A stretch of 64,000 nt of DNA, taken from positions 1 to 64,000 of the forward strand of contig NZ_FONG01000003.1 of the NCBI RefSeq assembly GCF_900112845.1. The letters run 5' to 3'. This document shows positions 50,058 to 60,563 of this stretch, in pieces; position 1 is the stretch's first letter; every line of letters begins with the position of its first letter. Source of the DNA: Actinacidiphila alni (lineage in GTDB: Bacteria > Actinomycetota > Actinomycetes > Streptomycetales > Streptomycetaceae). A program made the position numbers and the translations under genes. Under the pieces are notes generated by a model that searched no databases, was not told the origin of the DNA, and saw only the letters and a program-made list of their open reading frames with translations.

Positions 50058-51074
50058 TTACGGCGCGGGCGCGGGGCCGGTGGAGCCGCGGATCACCAGA
50101 TGCGTGGCCAGCTCCACATGGAGGGTGTCCACGGTGTGCCGGTCCAGCAGCCGCATCAGTAGCGAGACCGCCATCCGCCCCATCTCCTCCAGCGGCTGAC
50201 GGACCGTCGTCAGCCGCGGCACCGTGCTGCGGCTGAGGTCGATGTCGTCGAAGCCGGTGATCGACAGGTCCTCCGGCACCCGAAGTCCCCGTTCGTACGC
50301 GGCCCGCAGCGCCCCGACCGCCGCCTTGTCGTTGAACGCGACGAGTGCGGTGGGGCGTTCGGGCAGGTCCAGCAGCTCGCAGGCGGCGCCGTAACCCCAG
50401 TCGGCGGTCGGCTCGATACTGCGCAGCAGCTCGGGGGAGGGCAGCACGCCCGCGTCCGCGAGGGCCGAGGTGTGGCCCGCCAGGCGGGACTTGCTCGCCA
50501 GCCAGTCACCGGGACCGCCGATGACGCCGATCCTGCGGTGCCCGAAGTCGACCAGATGCGCGCTGACGCTGCGGGCGGCGGCGAGATTGGCCGCGGACAC
50601 CGAGGCGATGTCGCGGGGGAGCGGGGTGCGCGGGTCGACCACCACGAAGGGGAAGTCCTGCTCCCGCAGCGCCTCCAGCTCCCGTTCCGGCTCCGGCGGC
50701 ACGATCAGGATCGCCCCCGCGATCCCCGGGTCGCCGGGCAGCCCCGGCAGCACCCGTGTCCCGCGCGCCGCGTCGCCCGCGCTCAGCACCACCCGCCTGC
50801 CGTGCAGATCCAGCGTCTCGGCGATCGAGGAGACGATCACCCCGAAGTAGTCGGTCAGCACATAGGGGCAGCGCACGAGGATCGCACCGCCGGCCGCGCC
50901 GCGCCTGGCCGGGGCGGGAGCGCCCAGCCGCTCCACCGCCCGCCGGACCAGCGCCTGGGTGTCGGGGGCGACATTGGCCCGCCCGGTCATCACCCGCGAC
51001 ACCGTCGCGATGGACACGCCGGCCTCCGCGGCGATGGCGCGGACCGTCACCCGGGCGCCCGGCGGCCTAGCCAC
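50058..51074 (-). CDS. LacI-family repressor
   Basis: 338 aa. LacI helix-turn-helix VTVRAIAAEAGVSIATVSRVMTGRANVAPDT (residues about 9-40) and a LacI/RbsB-type ligand domain ending LTTVRQPLEEMGRMAVSLLMRLL. Start GTG 51074, where the helix-turn-helix begins; no clear RBS. It is divergent from the GH30 enzyme at 51257 and probably represses it; possible operator repeats are at 51211-51232. Effector is probably a sugar released by the GH30 enzyme. Confidence 0.9.
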   Translation of the reverse strand: MARPPGARVTVRAIAAEAGVSIATVSRVMTGRANVAPDTQALVRRAVERLGAPAPARRGAAGGAILVRCPYVLTDYFGVIVSSIAETLDLHGRRVVLSAGDAARGTRVLPGLPGDPGIAGAILIVPPEPERELEALREQDFPFVVVDPRTPLPRDIASVSAANLAAARSVSAHLVDFGHRRIGVIGGPGDWLASKSRLAGHTSALADAGVLPSPELLRSIEPTADWGYGAACELLDLPERPTALVAFNDKAAVGALRAAYERGLRVPEDLSITGFDDIDLSRSTVPRLTTVRQPLEEMGRMAVSLLMRLLDRHTVDTLHVELATHLVIRGSTGPAPAP

Positions 51075-51210
51075 CTGTTACAGCAATTCGTTTCATGACC
51101 GCAGCTTAGCGGCCCGGCGCGCCGCGGTCACGGCGGGAGTCCGCAGAATCCGTGCGGGATATTGACAGGGAACGGCGTCGGCCGCTTAGTTGGTTTTCGC
51201 TCGGATTCCA

Positions 51211-51232
51211 GAAAATGTTTCATTCTGTTTCA
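51211..51232. promoter_or_regulatory. GAAA/TTTC repeats upstream of GH30
   Basis: GAAA-ATG-TTTC (51211-51221) is an inverted repeat and TGTTTCA occurs twice with a 10-bp period (51216-51222, 51226-51232). Such AT-rich GAAAC motifs are typical half-sites of LacI proteins. It lies 25-46 bp upstream of the GH30 start. Confidence 0.5.
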
Positions 51233-51256
51233 GCCATTCACTGTCCGAGGAGAACG

Positions 51257-53212
<1,956 letters not shown>

Positions 53213-53229
53213 GAAAGGGGCGGCGCCGT

Positions 53230-53247
53230 GCGGTGAGCGCTCACCGC
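53230..53247. promoter_or_regulatory. Perfect 18-bp palindrome after GH30
   Basis: GCGGTGAGCGCTCACCGC is a perfect palindrome centred on AGCGCT, like the LacI-type operators at 308 and 10013, but it lies downstream of two convergent genes where no promoter is expected. A loopless palindrome cannot form a stable terminator stem by itself. It might be an orphan operator or a protein-binding site. Confidence 0.45.
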
Positions 53248-53262
53248 GGGTGCCGTCCTTTC

Positions 53263-53300
53263 GGGGGCGGCCCGGACCTATCGGGGGTCGGGCCGCCCCC
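53263..53300. terminator. Hairpin terminator between GH30 and benE-like gene
   Basis: GGGGGCGGCCCG (53263-53274) pairs perfectly with CGGGCCGCCCCC (53289-53300) over a 14-base loop. It overlaps the last codons of the transporter gene. Confidence 0.8.
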
Positions 53301-54624
53301 GACGCACGTCCTGCGCGGGAAGCGCCTGCTCGCCCCGGTCCGCGCCGCGGTTCCGGCGGGTGTCCTGCCAGTACCGCAGGGCGTAGAGAAGGCCGCCCGC
53401 GCCCAGACCCCAGAAGGCGCCGCTGACACCGAAGAAGGTCACGCCCGAGACGGTGACGACCAGGGTCACGACGGCGGGTTCGCGGTGGTGGGCGTCGGCC
53501 ATCGCACCGGTCAGCGAGTTGCCCAGCGCGCCGAGCAGGGCGAGGCCAGCGACGGCCTCGATGACATTGGGCGGCGAGGCGTTGACGAAGGCGACCGCCG
53601 CCGCGGCGCCCAGGCCCAGCAGGATGTACGCGCCGCCCGCGACCGCCGCCGCCCGGTAGCGCTTGCGCGGATCGGGACCCGCCTCCTCGCCCGCGCACAG
53701 CGCGGCGGTGATCGCCGCGAGATTCACCGCGTGCCCGCCGAAGGGCGCGGACAGCAGGCTGAAGACGCCGGTCCAGCCGAACAGCGGGCCCGGGTCCGGC
53801 CGGTAGCCGTTGACATTGAGCACCGCGATGCCCGGGATGTTCTGCGACGCCATCGTCACCACGTACAGCGGCAGCGCGATGCCGACCGCCGCCGCCACGG
53901 TGAAGTGCGGTGCGACCAGCACCGGGTGCGGCCACATCGGGCCGAGCGTGCCGGTGTCGATGTGCGTCGTCGTGGCGATCAGCACCACGGCCGCCACCAC
54001 CGCGGCGGGCACCGCGTACAGCTTGCGCACACTGCCGACCACCGCCCAGGTCAGGACGACACCGAGGCCGACGGCCGGGTCCGACTTCACCGCGTGCGCC
54101 GGGGCCAGGCACAGCGGCAGCAGGATGCCCGCGAGCATCGCGTTGGCCAGCGGTGTGGGGATCGCCGAGACCCACCGGCCGAGCGGTTTCCACAGCCCCG
54201 ACAGCACGACCAGCACCCCGGTGAGCAGGAACGCGCCCACCGCCGCGGGGAATCCGCCGTGCGTGCCGGCCGAACCCGCCAGCAGTGCCGCGCCCGGTGT
54301 GGACCAGGCGATGCTGATCGGCAGCCGGGAGCGCAGGCTCAGCACGATGGCACACACACCCATCGCCACGCACAGCGCCATCAGGCCCGACGCTGCCTCG
54401 GTGTGCGACGCGCCGACCTTCGTCAATCCTTCGAGCACGACGGCGAAGGAGCTGGAGAAGCCGACGAAGGCCGCGACGAGCCCGGCGGCCGACGCCCGCA
54501 GGACCGCGGCACGCTCGCCGCCCGGCTCCTGCTCGGGCTCCGCACCCCGCCCCGTCGGGTCCTGGCCGGTCGGATCCAGGCCAGTGGCGTCCTGGCCGGC
54601 GGCGGGCGTACGGGGGGCGGGCAT
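53278..54624 (-). CDS. BenE-family benzoate/proton symporter-like transporter
   Basis: 448 aa, about 11-12 membrane segments after an 18-residue DPTGQDPTGRG-repeat N-terminus. BenE family hallmarks: AAGLVAAFVGFSSSFAVVLEGL, the motif ISIAWSTPGAALL and the SAPFGGHAVNLAAITAALCAGEEAGPDPRKRY loop. Family role is proton-coupled uptake of benzoate or similar aromatic acids. Its start codon shares a base with the stop of the adenylation-domain gene (TGATG), so translation is coupled. Confidence 0.9.
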   Translation of the reverse strand: MPAPRTPAAGQDATGLDPTGQDPTGRGAEPEQEPGGERAAVLRASAAGLVAAFVGFSSSFAVVLEGLTKVGASHTEAASGLMALCVAMGVCAIVLSLRSRLPISIAWSTPGAALLAGSAGTHGGFPAAVGAFLLTGVLVVLSGLWKPLGRWVSAIPTPLANAMLAGILLPLCLAPAHAVKSDPAVGLGVVLTWAVVGSVRKLYAVPAAVVAAVVLIATTTHIDTGTLGPMWPHPVLVAPHFTVAAAVGIALPLYVVTMASQNIPGIAVLNVNGYRPDPGPLFGWTGVFSLLSAPFGGHAVNLAAITAALCAGEEAGPDPRKRYRAAAVAGGAYILLGLGAAAAVAFVNASPPNVIEAVAGLALLGALGNSLTGAMADAHHREPAVVTLVVTVSGVTFFGVSGAFWGLGAGGLLYALRYWQDTRRNRGADRGEQALPAQDVRRGRPDPR

Positions 54625-56231
54625 CAGGACTCCTCGGACGGTGTGCGGCGCGCGTGGGCCGCCAGCAGCGCGGCACGGTCGATCTTGCCCGTGGCGGTGA
54701 GCGGCAGCGTGTCGCACAGCTGGATACGGGTCGGGACCATGAAACCGGGCAGCAGGCCGCGCAGATGGGCACGGAGCGCCTGCACGGTGCAGGCCGGGTC
54801 GTCGGTCACCACGAAGGCCCACACCGGTTTCTCGCCGCGCGCGCTCATGGTGACGACGCTGCGCCGGACCGCCGGGTGACGGTCCAAGTGGTGGGCGATC
54901 TCGCCCAGTTCGATGCGGTAGCCGTTGACCTTCACCTGGTCGTCGCGGCGGCCGTGGAAGACGACGGCGCTGTCCCGCGCCCGCAGCCTGCCGTAGTCGC
55001 CGGTGCGGTAGAGCCGTTCGCGCACACCGTCGATCTCGCGCTCCACGAACAGCTCCGCGGTCAGTTCCGGCATGCCCAGATAGCCGGGTGACAGACCGTC
55101 ACCGGCCAGCCACAGCTCGCCGGTCCGGTCCGGCTCGCACAACTCACCGGCGGCCGAGGCGTCGTCGTCGATCACGTACAGCCGGGTGTTCTGGATCGGT
55201 CGGCCGATGGGGAGTTCGGCCGCGTCGGCGGCCAGCTCGTCCACCGGCTGGTACGTGGCGAAGGTGGTCGACTCGGTGGGCCCGTAGACATGCACCAGCC
55301 GGCCGGGCCCGTAACGGCGGACGGCCTCCGCCATCCGCGGCACGGAGGCGCGCTCCCCGCCGGTCAGCACCGTGCCGACGCCGGCCAGTGCGTCGGGTGC
55401 CTCGTCGACCACCGAGTTGAACAGCGCGGTGGTCAGGAACAGCACATTGATCCGGCGCTCGCGCAGCACCCGCCCCAGCTTCGACAGGCTCAGCCGGGGA
55501 TCCGGGTAGAGCACACAGGTGCCGCCGGTCAGCAGCGCGCCCCAGATCTCGAAGGTCGCCGCGTCGAAGGTGACCGGCGCCAGGTGCAGCAAGCGGCTGT
55601 CCGGGCCGAGCCGGGCGTAACGGGCGCCGTGCACCAGCCGGTTGATGCCGCGGTGCCGGATCGGCACCCCCTTGGGGCGGCCGGTGGAACCCGAGGTGAA
55701 ATTGATGTACGCGACGGCGTCGGCCGCGACCTCGACGTCGGGCGCCGCAGCGCCGGGCGATATGCGGCCCTCGGCCACCGGCACGATCCGGCAGCCGTCG
55801 AGCCGGTCCGCCAGGTCCGCGGGCCGGTCGGTGAGCACCCACCGGCAGTCGGCGTCCGCCAGCAGGCCGCGCAGCCGTTCGCCGGGCCAGGCGGCGTCGA
55901 CGGGCAGGTAGCAGCCGCCGCATTTGAGGACCGCGAGCAGCGCGACGATCAGTTCGGGCGAACGCTCCAGGCAGACGCCCACGGTCGCGCCCGGCCGCAG
56001 ACCGCGGGCGAGCAGTTCCCGGGCGAGGCCGTTGGCCAGCCGGTCCAGTTCGCCGTAGCCGACCGTGCGGTCGCCGTGCTCCACGGCGGGCGCTCCGGGG
56101 GTCCGCCGCGCCAGGTCCGCGAAGAGCGCGGGCACGGAGGTGTCGCGCGGATAGTCCGCCCCGGTGCGGTTGATCAGCCGGTGCGCCGCGAGCGCCGTCG
56201 CGGACGCGGTCACCCGGCGCAGCGCCGACAC
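54624..56231 (-). CDS. Stand-alone amino-acid adenylation-domain protein
   Basis: About 535 aa; an NRPS-type adenylation domain with core motifs LKCGGCYLPVDAAWP (A2), INFTSGSTGRPKGVPIRHRGI (A3), FDAATFEIWGALLTGG (A4), VYGPTESTTFATYQPV (A5), GELWLAGDGLSPGYLG (A6), YRTGDYGRLR (A7), GRRDDQVKVNGYRIELGEI (A8), LPLTATGKIDRAALL (A10). No carrier or condensation domain follows. Asp at the A4 position indicates an alpha-amino acid; my hand alignment of the specificity pocket reads roughly D-A-F-L-L-G-V-T-F-K, hydrophobic. Start uncertain: GTG 56231 is chosen because upstream sequence is Pro/Arg-rich and implausible as protein, though ATG 56366 is possible. Translationally coupled to a BenE-type transporter. 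Confidence 0.82.
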   Translation of the reverse strand: MSALRRVTASATALAAHRLINRTGADYPRDTSVPALFADLARRTPGAPAVEHGDRTVGYGELDRLANGLARELLARGLRPGATVGVCLERSPELIVALLAVLKCGGCYLPVDAAWPGERLRGLLADADCRWVLTDRPADLADRLDGCRIVPVAEGRISPGAAAPDVEVAADAVAYINFTSGSTGRPKGVPIRHRGINRLVHGARYARLGPDSRLLHLAPVTFDAATFEIWGALLTGGTCVLYPDPRLSLSKLGRVLRERRINVLFLTTALFNSVVDEAPDALAGVGTVLTGGERASVPRMAEAVRRYGPGRLVHVYGPTESTTFATYQPVDELAADAAELPIGRPIQNTRLYVIDDDASAAGELCEPDRTGELWLAGDGLSPGYLGMPELTAELFVEREIDGVRERLYRTGDYGRLRARDSAVVFHGRRDDQVKVNGYRIELGEIAHHLDRHPAVRRSVVTMSARGEKPVWAFVVTDDPACTVQALRAHLRGLLPGFMVPTRIQLCDTLPLTATGKIDRAALLAAHARRTPSEES

Positions 56232-56462
56232 CCCCGGACGGCGGCGGCGCGGCGTCGGCGGTCTGCTCGACGAACCATCACGTCCCGTGCTTCTCCAGGT
56301 TCGGCTCACTCTCACGGGCCGGCCCGCGGGCCGGGGCGGAACGCGGCGCGGGGACGGCCCGGGCATCGTAAGCCGCGACGCCGACCGGGCGCGCGCCAAT
56401 TCCGATACCCGGACCGCCCCGGGTCCGAGCGGCCGGGCGCCCCTGTGAGGGCGCCGGGGGCC

Positions 56463-56966
56463 CTACTTGAGCAGGCTCTTGTACTTCGGGCAGAGATAGG
56501 TGATCGCGTCCTTGGCGTCCGCGATCTCGCCGTCCGCGATGGCCTGCTTCGCCAGTTTCGGGCTGGCGTCCGCGGTGTTCGCGATCCGGTCGCAGGACTC
56601 CTGCCCGGTCTGCAGGACCGCCGCCGGGTCCATGCCCTTGGGCACCTTGCCGACCAGGTAGTCCTTCTGCTGGTCGGTGAACGTGCCGGTGGCCGGGGTG
56701 AGTTGGGACTTCGGCAGTGTCGCCTGCTTCGAAGAGCCGGAGGAGCCGGACGTGTCGGAGGAGCCGGACGAGCCGCCGTCCTTGCCGCCGCCGGTCGCCG
56801 TGTCGGTCGGTTCCGCCGTGCCGTCCGGGCCGATCGCGGGCGCCGAGACGGCGGGCCGCTCACTGGCGGTCGCGCGGTTCTCGCCCCCGTGCCCGCCACC
56901 GCCGCAGCCGGCCAGGACGGCCGTGGCCGCCGTCATCATGACGGCGGCCACGGCACGCCGGGCCAT
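56463..56966 (-). CDS. DUF732-like lipoprotein
   Basis: 167 aa. Signal peptide MARRAVAAVMMTAATAVLAGC with lipobox LAGC, a Ser/Gly/Thr-rich linker (about residues 25-85), then an all-helical C-terminal domain (FTDQQKDYLVGKVPKGMDPAAVLQTGQESCDRIANTA...AITYLCPKYKSLL) with two cysteines, resembling the DUF732 domain of actinobacterial secreted proteins. Function unknown. Lies directly downstream (eight bases) of the propeller protein gene on the same strand. Confidence 0.8.
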   Translation of the reverse strand: MARRAVAAVMMTAATAVLAGCGGGGHGGENRATASERPAVSAPAIGPDGTAEPTDTATGGGKDGGSSGSSDTSGSSGSSKQATLPKSQLTPATGTFTDQQKDYLVGKVPKGMDPAAVLQTGQESCDRIANTADASPKLAKQAIADGEIADAKDAITYLCPKYKSLLK

Positions 56967-56974
56967 CGGCCCGG

Positions 56975-59029
56975 TCACGGCTGTCCGAAGGTCAGGACGA
57001 GCTGCGGGTGTCCCGACGTGCCGGGCGCGTCCTTCGACCAGAACCACGCGTTGTCCGTACCGGTCGACGTCACCGCCAGGTCGTACGTGCCGCCGAGTCC
57101 CGCGGCCAGCGCCGAGGTCGTCAGCGTCGCGGTGTAGTCGGTCTGCAGCGCGCTCGGCGCGGGCAGGGTGCCCAGCACCGTCGGGTCGAGCGCAGGACGA
57201 TTGCTCCAGGTCGCCCCGGTCTCCGTCCAACTCCCCGTCACGTGCTGCACATCGAGCGTGTCGGTGGACGTGGCGATCGCGTCGGAACTGGTGCGCAGCG
57301 TCAGGTGCGCGCCCTTGAGCACCATGCCGCTGGGCGCGGCCGGCAGGGTGAACCGCAGATACGTGTTGTACCCGGAGGTGCCGCGCACCGCGAGCTGCTG
57401 ATTGGTGCCGTAATTCACCGACGGCGCACCGGCGTTGACGTAGGTGTCGGCGGTGGTGTCGAGCGTCACCGTCGAGGACGTCGGAGTGCCGGGCGTCGTG
57501 ACGCTCGCCGCCGCCGACTTGGCGCTGGTGTTGCCCGGCGCGTCACCGGCCGTCACCTGGTACGCGTAGGTCGTCCCCGGCTGCGCGGTGGCGTCGGTGA
57601 AGGTCAGCGTCGGCCGGATCCAGAACTTGGAGTCGCCGCTGACCGTGCCGACCTGGGTGCCGTCGCGGTAGATCTTGTACGTCAGCGTCGTGTCGTCGAG
57701 GTCGAGGCTGGCCTGCCAGTTGACCCGGACCTTGCCGGAGACATTGGCCGCGGTGACCTGGAGCGGCACGGACGGGGCACGGGTGTCGGGGCCGCTCGGG
57801 AAGCGGACCAGGCCCTGCTGGAGCCGGTTGCCGTTGCTGGCGATCCGGGTGAATTCGCCGCCGACCCACATGTAGTCGGTGCCGCCGCTGGAGGCGGTGG
57901 TGATGGTGCGCGGGCCGATCTGCTCGGTGCCCGCCGGGCCGTCGTCGGTGTCGGGGAACCAGCTCAGGAGCGGCTTGGGATTGTTCACCGACTCCGCGAG
58001 CAGGTGCTGCCGGTCGTTCTTGAGCTGCGGGAACTGCTGCATGCTGGAGCAGTCGTGGGCGTGCGAGCCGCTGTACAGCACGCCGTTGTACACCGTGACG
58101 GCCTGTGTCGCGCCCAGGCAGGTGTCGCGCCACCGCTGGTTGAGATCGCTGAAGTTGAGCGCTATCCGGCCGTCGAAGACGCCGCCGCCGGTGCCCTCGT
58201 TGCCGGTGTAGAAACCGGTGGCGTCCTCGGCGAGGGTCTGCACGGTCGACGTCGCGGATATGAAGCCCGGGTAGGTCTTCACATTCGCGCCGGTCGTGGC
58301 GTTGACCACCGCGAGCGCGTGCGAACTGGCGCCGTTGACGGTGTTGAAGTCACCGCCGATGACGACCTTGGTGCCGTCCGGGCTGACCACCAGGGCCTTG
58401 CCCGCCTTGTCGGCGTTGGCCGTGAACGGCTTGAGCGCGCCGGTGGTCGACACCGCGGCGAAGTGCTGCCGGGTCTGGCCCGCGACCGTGGTGAAGTTGC
58501 CGCCGAAGTACACGGTGTCGTCGGTCACCGTGATGCCGCGGACCTGCGCCGAGACCGACACCTTGAAGGTGGACTTCACCGAGCAGGAGGCGATGTCGAT
58601 CGCCGCCAGATTGCTCGACGGCACGCCGTTGACCGAGCCGAAGGTGCCGCCCGCGTACAGCGTGGACTGGTCGGGCGAGACGGCCAGCGCCCGCACCGTG
58701 GCGGTGCCCGAGCCGACCGTGAAGGACAGCTTGCACGCGGTCGGCGCGCCCGTCGCGGCGTCGAACGCCTGGAAGTTGAGTGCCTGCTGCTCGCCGGTGC
58801 CCGCCGCGGCGCCCGGCGGCCGTACCGCCGAGAAGGTGCCACCCGCGTAGACCACGCCGTGCGCCTGGGCCAGCGCCCACACCACGCCGTTGGTCTGCCA
58901 GGTCGGCAGGTCGTCCGCGGTGATGCTCACCGGCGGTGTGAGCGCGCTCGCGGACTGTGCCGCGGTGAAACCGATCATCGACCCCGCTGCCAGTGAGAAG
59001 GCAGTGGTTATCGCTCCAGCTCTTCGCAT
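56975..59029 (-). CDS. Secreted beta-propeller / FN3 / DNRLRE-domain surface protein
   Basis: 684 aa. Sec signal peptide, then propeller-like repeats (about residues 45-440; recurring VVYAGGTFSAV, TLYAGGTFGSV, VYFGGNFTTV, VVIGGDFNTV units), an FN3 domain (about 445-535), and a C-terminal DNRLRE/CBM96-type domain (about 545-684, TVTLDTTADTYVNAGAPSVNYGTNQQLAVRGTSGYNTYLRFTLP). Such domain sets occur in secreted actinobacterial proteins thought to bind polysaccharides; no catalytic motif is seen. ATG 59029 with GGGGGCT upstream. The repeat GGxF-type signature makes misassignment of the fold unlikely, but the biological role is unknown. Confidence 0.85.
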   Translation of the reverse strand: MRRAGAITTAFSLAAGSMIGFTAAQSASALTPPVSITADDLPTWQTNGVVWALAQAHGVVYAGGTFSAVRPPGAAAGTGEQQALNFQAFDAATGAPTACKLSFTVGSGTATVRALAVSPDQSTLYAGGTFGSVNGVPSSNLAAIDIASCSVKSTFKVSVSAQVRGITVTDDTVYFGGNFTTVAGQTRQHFAAVSTTGALKPFTANADKAGKALVVSPDGTKVVIGGDFNTVNGASSHALAVVNATTGANVKTYPGFISATSTVQTLAEDATGFYTGNEGTGGGVFDGRIALNFSDLNQRWRDTCLGATQAVTVYNGVLYSGSHAHDCSSMQQFPQLKNDRQHLLAESVNNPKPLLSWFPDTDDGPAGTEQIGPRTITTASSGGTDYMWVGGEFTRIASNGNRLQQGLVRFPSGPDTRAPSVPLQVTAANVSGKVRVNWQASLDLDDTTLTYKIYRDGTQVGTVSGDSKFWIRPTLTFTDATAQPGTTYAYQVTAGDAPGNTSAKSAAASVTTPGTPTSSTVTLDTTADTYVNAGAPSVNYGTNQQLAVRGTSGYNTYLRFTLPAAPSGMVLKGAHLTLRTSSDAIATSTDTLDVQHVTGSWTETGATWSNRPALDPTVLGTLPAPSALQTDYTATLTTSALAAGLGGTYDLAVTSTGTDNAWFWSKDAPGTSGHPQLVLTFGQP

Positions 59030-59413
59030 GAGCCCCCCTGAGCCCTGTGCCGTTCCCCCGCGGCCCCGAACGGCCGCCACGTGGGGCAAGGCTAACGTTC
59101 CGGACACAGCGGGGTGCGCTCCCCGTAACGACTGTTGCAGTCCTGTCACCCGACGGCCGGGGAGAGGGACGCGGCGGGTGCGCAGTGGCGCCCGCGGGTT
59201 CCGCTTCGGCCGGATCCGGTCCCCACCGGTCGGTCCGGGCGGGCCGTGCCGCGTTGCCAGGACGACTATGACCCCGTATGACCAGCGCGCACAAGGGCCC
59301 GTAGGCACCGCGTGCGCCGACCGGGGCGTGGCGCGCGACACGTCGGGCGGACTCCGCTTCGCCGCGCGAACACCGCCGCGGGGCCGCCCCGGCGGCTGTG
59401 CGACAATCCGCCG
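59030..59413. other. Intergenic promoter region without a gene
   Basis: 384 bp between divergent genes. It contains a 16-bp near-palindrome CGGGGTGCGCTCCCCG (about 59110-59125) and a GTTGCAGTCCTG stretch that could be promoter sequence for the propeller gene. No convincing start, RBS or coding bias. Nothing else recognisable. Confidence 0.45.
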
Positions 59414-60331
59414 ATGACCTCGGACAAGACGATCACCGCGGACGCCGCGGGCACCTGGACACTCGGCGATCTGACCGTCAACCGGATGGGCTTCGGCGCC
59501 ATGCGGCTGCCGCAGCAGGGCACCGCCTTCGCCGCGGGCAGCGCGTCCGGCGACCGCGAGCGGGCGATCGCCGTACTGCGGAACGCGGTCGAGCTCGGGG
59601 TGAACCACATCGACACCGCAGCTTTCTACTTCTCGGCGCTGCGCTCGGCGAACGAACTGATCAACAGCGCGCTCGCGCCGTACGCCGACGACCTCGTCAT
59701 CACCACCAAGGTCGGCCCCGGCCGCGACCCGTCGGGCGGCTTCCTGCCGCCCGCCACCCCCGGGCAACTGCGCGGCCAGGTCGAGGAGAATCTGCGGCAG
59801 CTCGGCCGCGACCACCTCGACGTCGTGAACTACCGCAATCAGGGCGCCGATTCGATCGCCGAGCACTTCGGCGCGCTCGCCGACCTGCGCGAGGCGGGGC
59901 TGATCCGGCACCTGGGGATCTCCAACGTCCAGGCCCGGCACCTCACCGAAGCGCTCGCCATCGCGCCCGTGGTGTGCGTGCAGAACAAGTACGCGCTCGG
60001 GCTGCCCGGCCAGGACGACGCGCTGCTCGACCTGTGCGGCGACAAGGGCGTCGCCTTCGTGCCGTTCTTCGCGATCGCCGGGGCGGGCCGGGAGTCCGGC
60101 GCGGGCGCCGCGGAGAGCGAGGAGGTGCTCGCGGTGGCCCGCGCGCACCGGGCGACCGCCGCGCAGATCCGGATCGCCTGGACGCTGCGGCGCGGCCCGC
60201 ACGTGCTGGCCATCCCCGGCACCGGCAACCCCGACCACCTGGTGGAGAACGTGGCGGCGGGCGCGATCCGGCTCACCGACGACGAATGGGCCGCGCTCAA
60301 CGCCCTGCACCGGGCCGCGCCCGAGGTCTGA
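59414..60331 (+). CDS. Aldo-keto reductase
   Basis: 305 aa. AKR barrel: N-terminal LTVNRMGFGAMRLP, catalytic Asp/Tyr in HIDTAAFYFSALRSANELI, Lys in VITTKVGPGRD, GLIRHLGISNVQARHLTEAL and VLAIPGTGNPDHLVENVAA for NADPH binding. Closest to plant/actinobacterial oxidoreductase-type AKRs. Substrate unknown. Start ATG 59414 has a poor RBS. Confidence 0.9.
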   Translation: MTSDKTITADAAGTWTLGDLTVNRMGFGAMRLPQQGTAFAAGSASGDRERAIAVLRNAVELGVNHIDTAAFYFSALRSANELINSALAPYADDLVITTKVGPGRDPSGGFLPPATPGQLRGQVEENLRQLGRDHLDVVNYRNQGADSIAEHFGALADLREAGLIRHLGISNVQARHLTEALAIAPVVCVQNKYALGLPGQDDALLDLCGDKGVAFVPFFAIAGAGRESGAGAAESEEVLAVARAHRATAAQIRIAWTLRRGPHVLAIPGTGNPDHLVENVAAGAIRLTDDEWAALNALHRAAPEV

Positions 60332-60396
60332 CCGGGCCCGGCCCCGTGGGCGCGACGCCTCGCAGGGCCCGGCCCCGGACCAGGCTTGGGCCGGCG

Positions 60397-60513
60397 CCTG
60401 ACCGGAGTTGGCCCGAGCACAACGACACGGCGATCACCCGGCACAACATCGCCTACTGGCGGGAGGAGTCCGAGGTCGTGACGCTGCGGGTGCGACGCGA
60501 CCCGGCGGGCTGA
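60397..60513 (+). pseudogene. Orphan C-terminal coding fragment without a start codon
   Basis: A 38-codon stretch ending in TGA reads PDRSWPEHNDTAITRHNIAY then WREESEVVTLRVRRDPAG. Almost every codon ends in G or C, and the composition (Asn, Tyr, Trp, Ile) is protein-like, unlike the shadow frames around it. No ATG/GTG/TTG start or RBS precedes it in frame before the end of the AKR gene. It looks like the tail of a lost gene. I do not recognise the family. Confidence 0.45.
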
Positions 60514-60554
60514 GCCGTACGGGCCGAGTCGTACATGCCGGGCCGTACGGGCCG
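60514..60554. repeat. 13-bp exact direct repeat in a spacer
   Basis: GCCGTACGGGCCG occurs at 60514-60526 and again at 60542-60554, between the orphan coding fragment and the DeoR gene. CCGTAC-rich like the other spacer repeats. Confidence 0.65.
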
Positions 60555-60563
60555 GCGCGCGGG

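Noticed and set aside
51074..51096. Mini-ORF MKRIAVTGG starting at 51096 on the minus strand
   Set aside because: It reads like the start of a Rossmann protein but stops after nine codons, overlaps the LacI start and has no RBS; chance is the simplest explanation.
53278..56366. A secondary-metabolite gene cluster around the adenylation domain
   Set aside because: No carrier, condensation, thioesterase or tailoring genes surround it; neighbours are a lipoprotein and a GH30 enzyme.
59070..59085. CACGTG near the propeller gene as part of the 3-hydroxybutyrate regulon
   Set aside because: Flanking bases differ from the GGACAYGTG context and the gene is unrelated; one isolated hexamer is expected by chance in GC-rich spacers.
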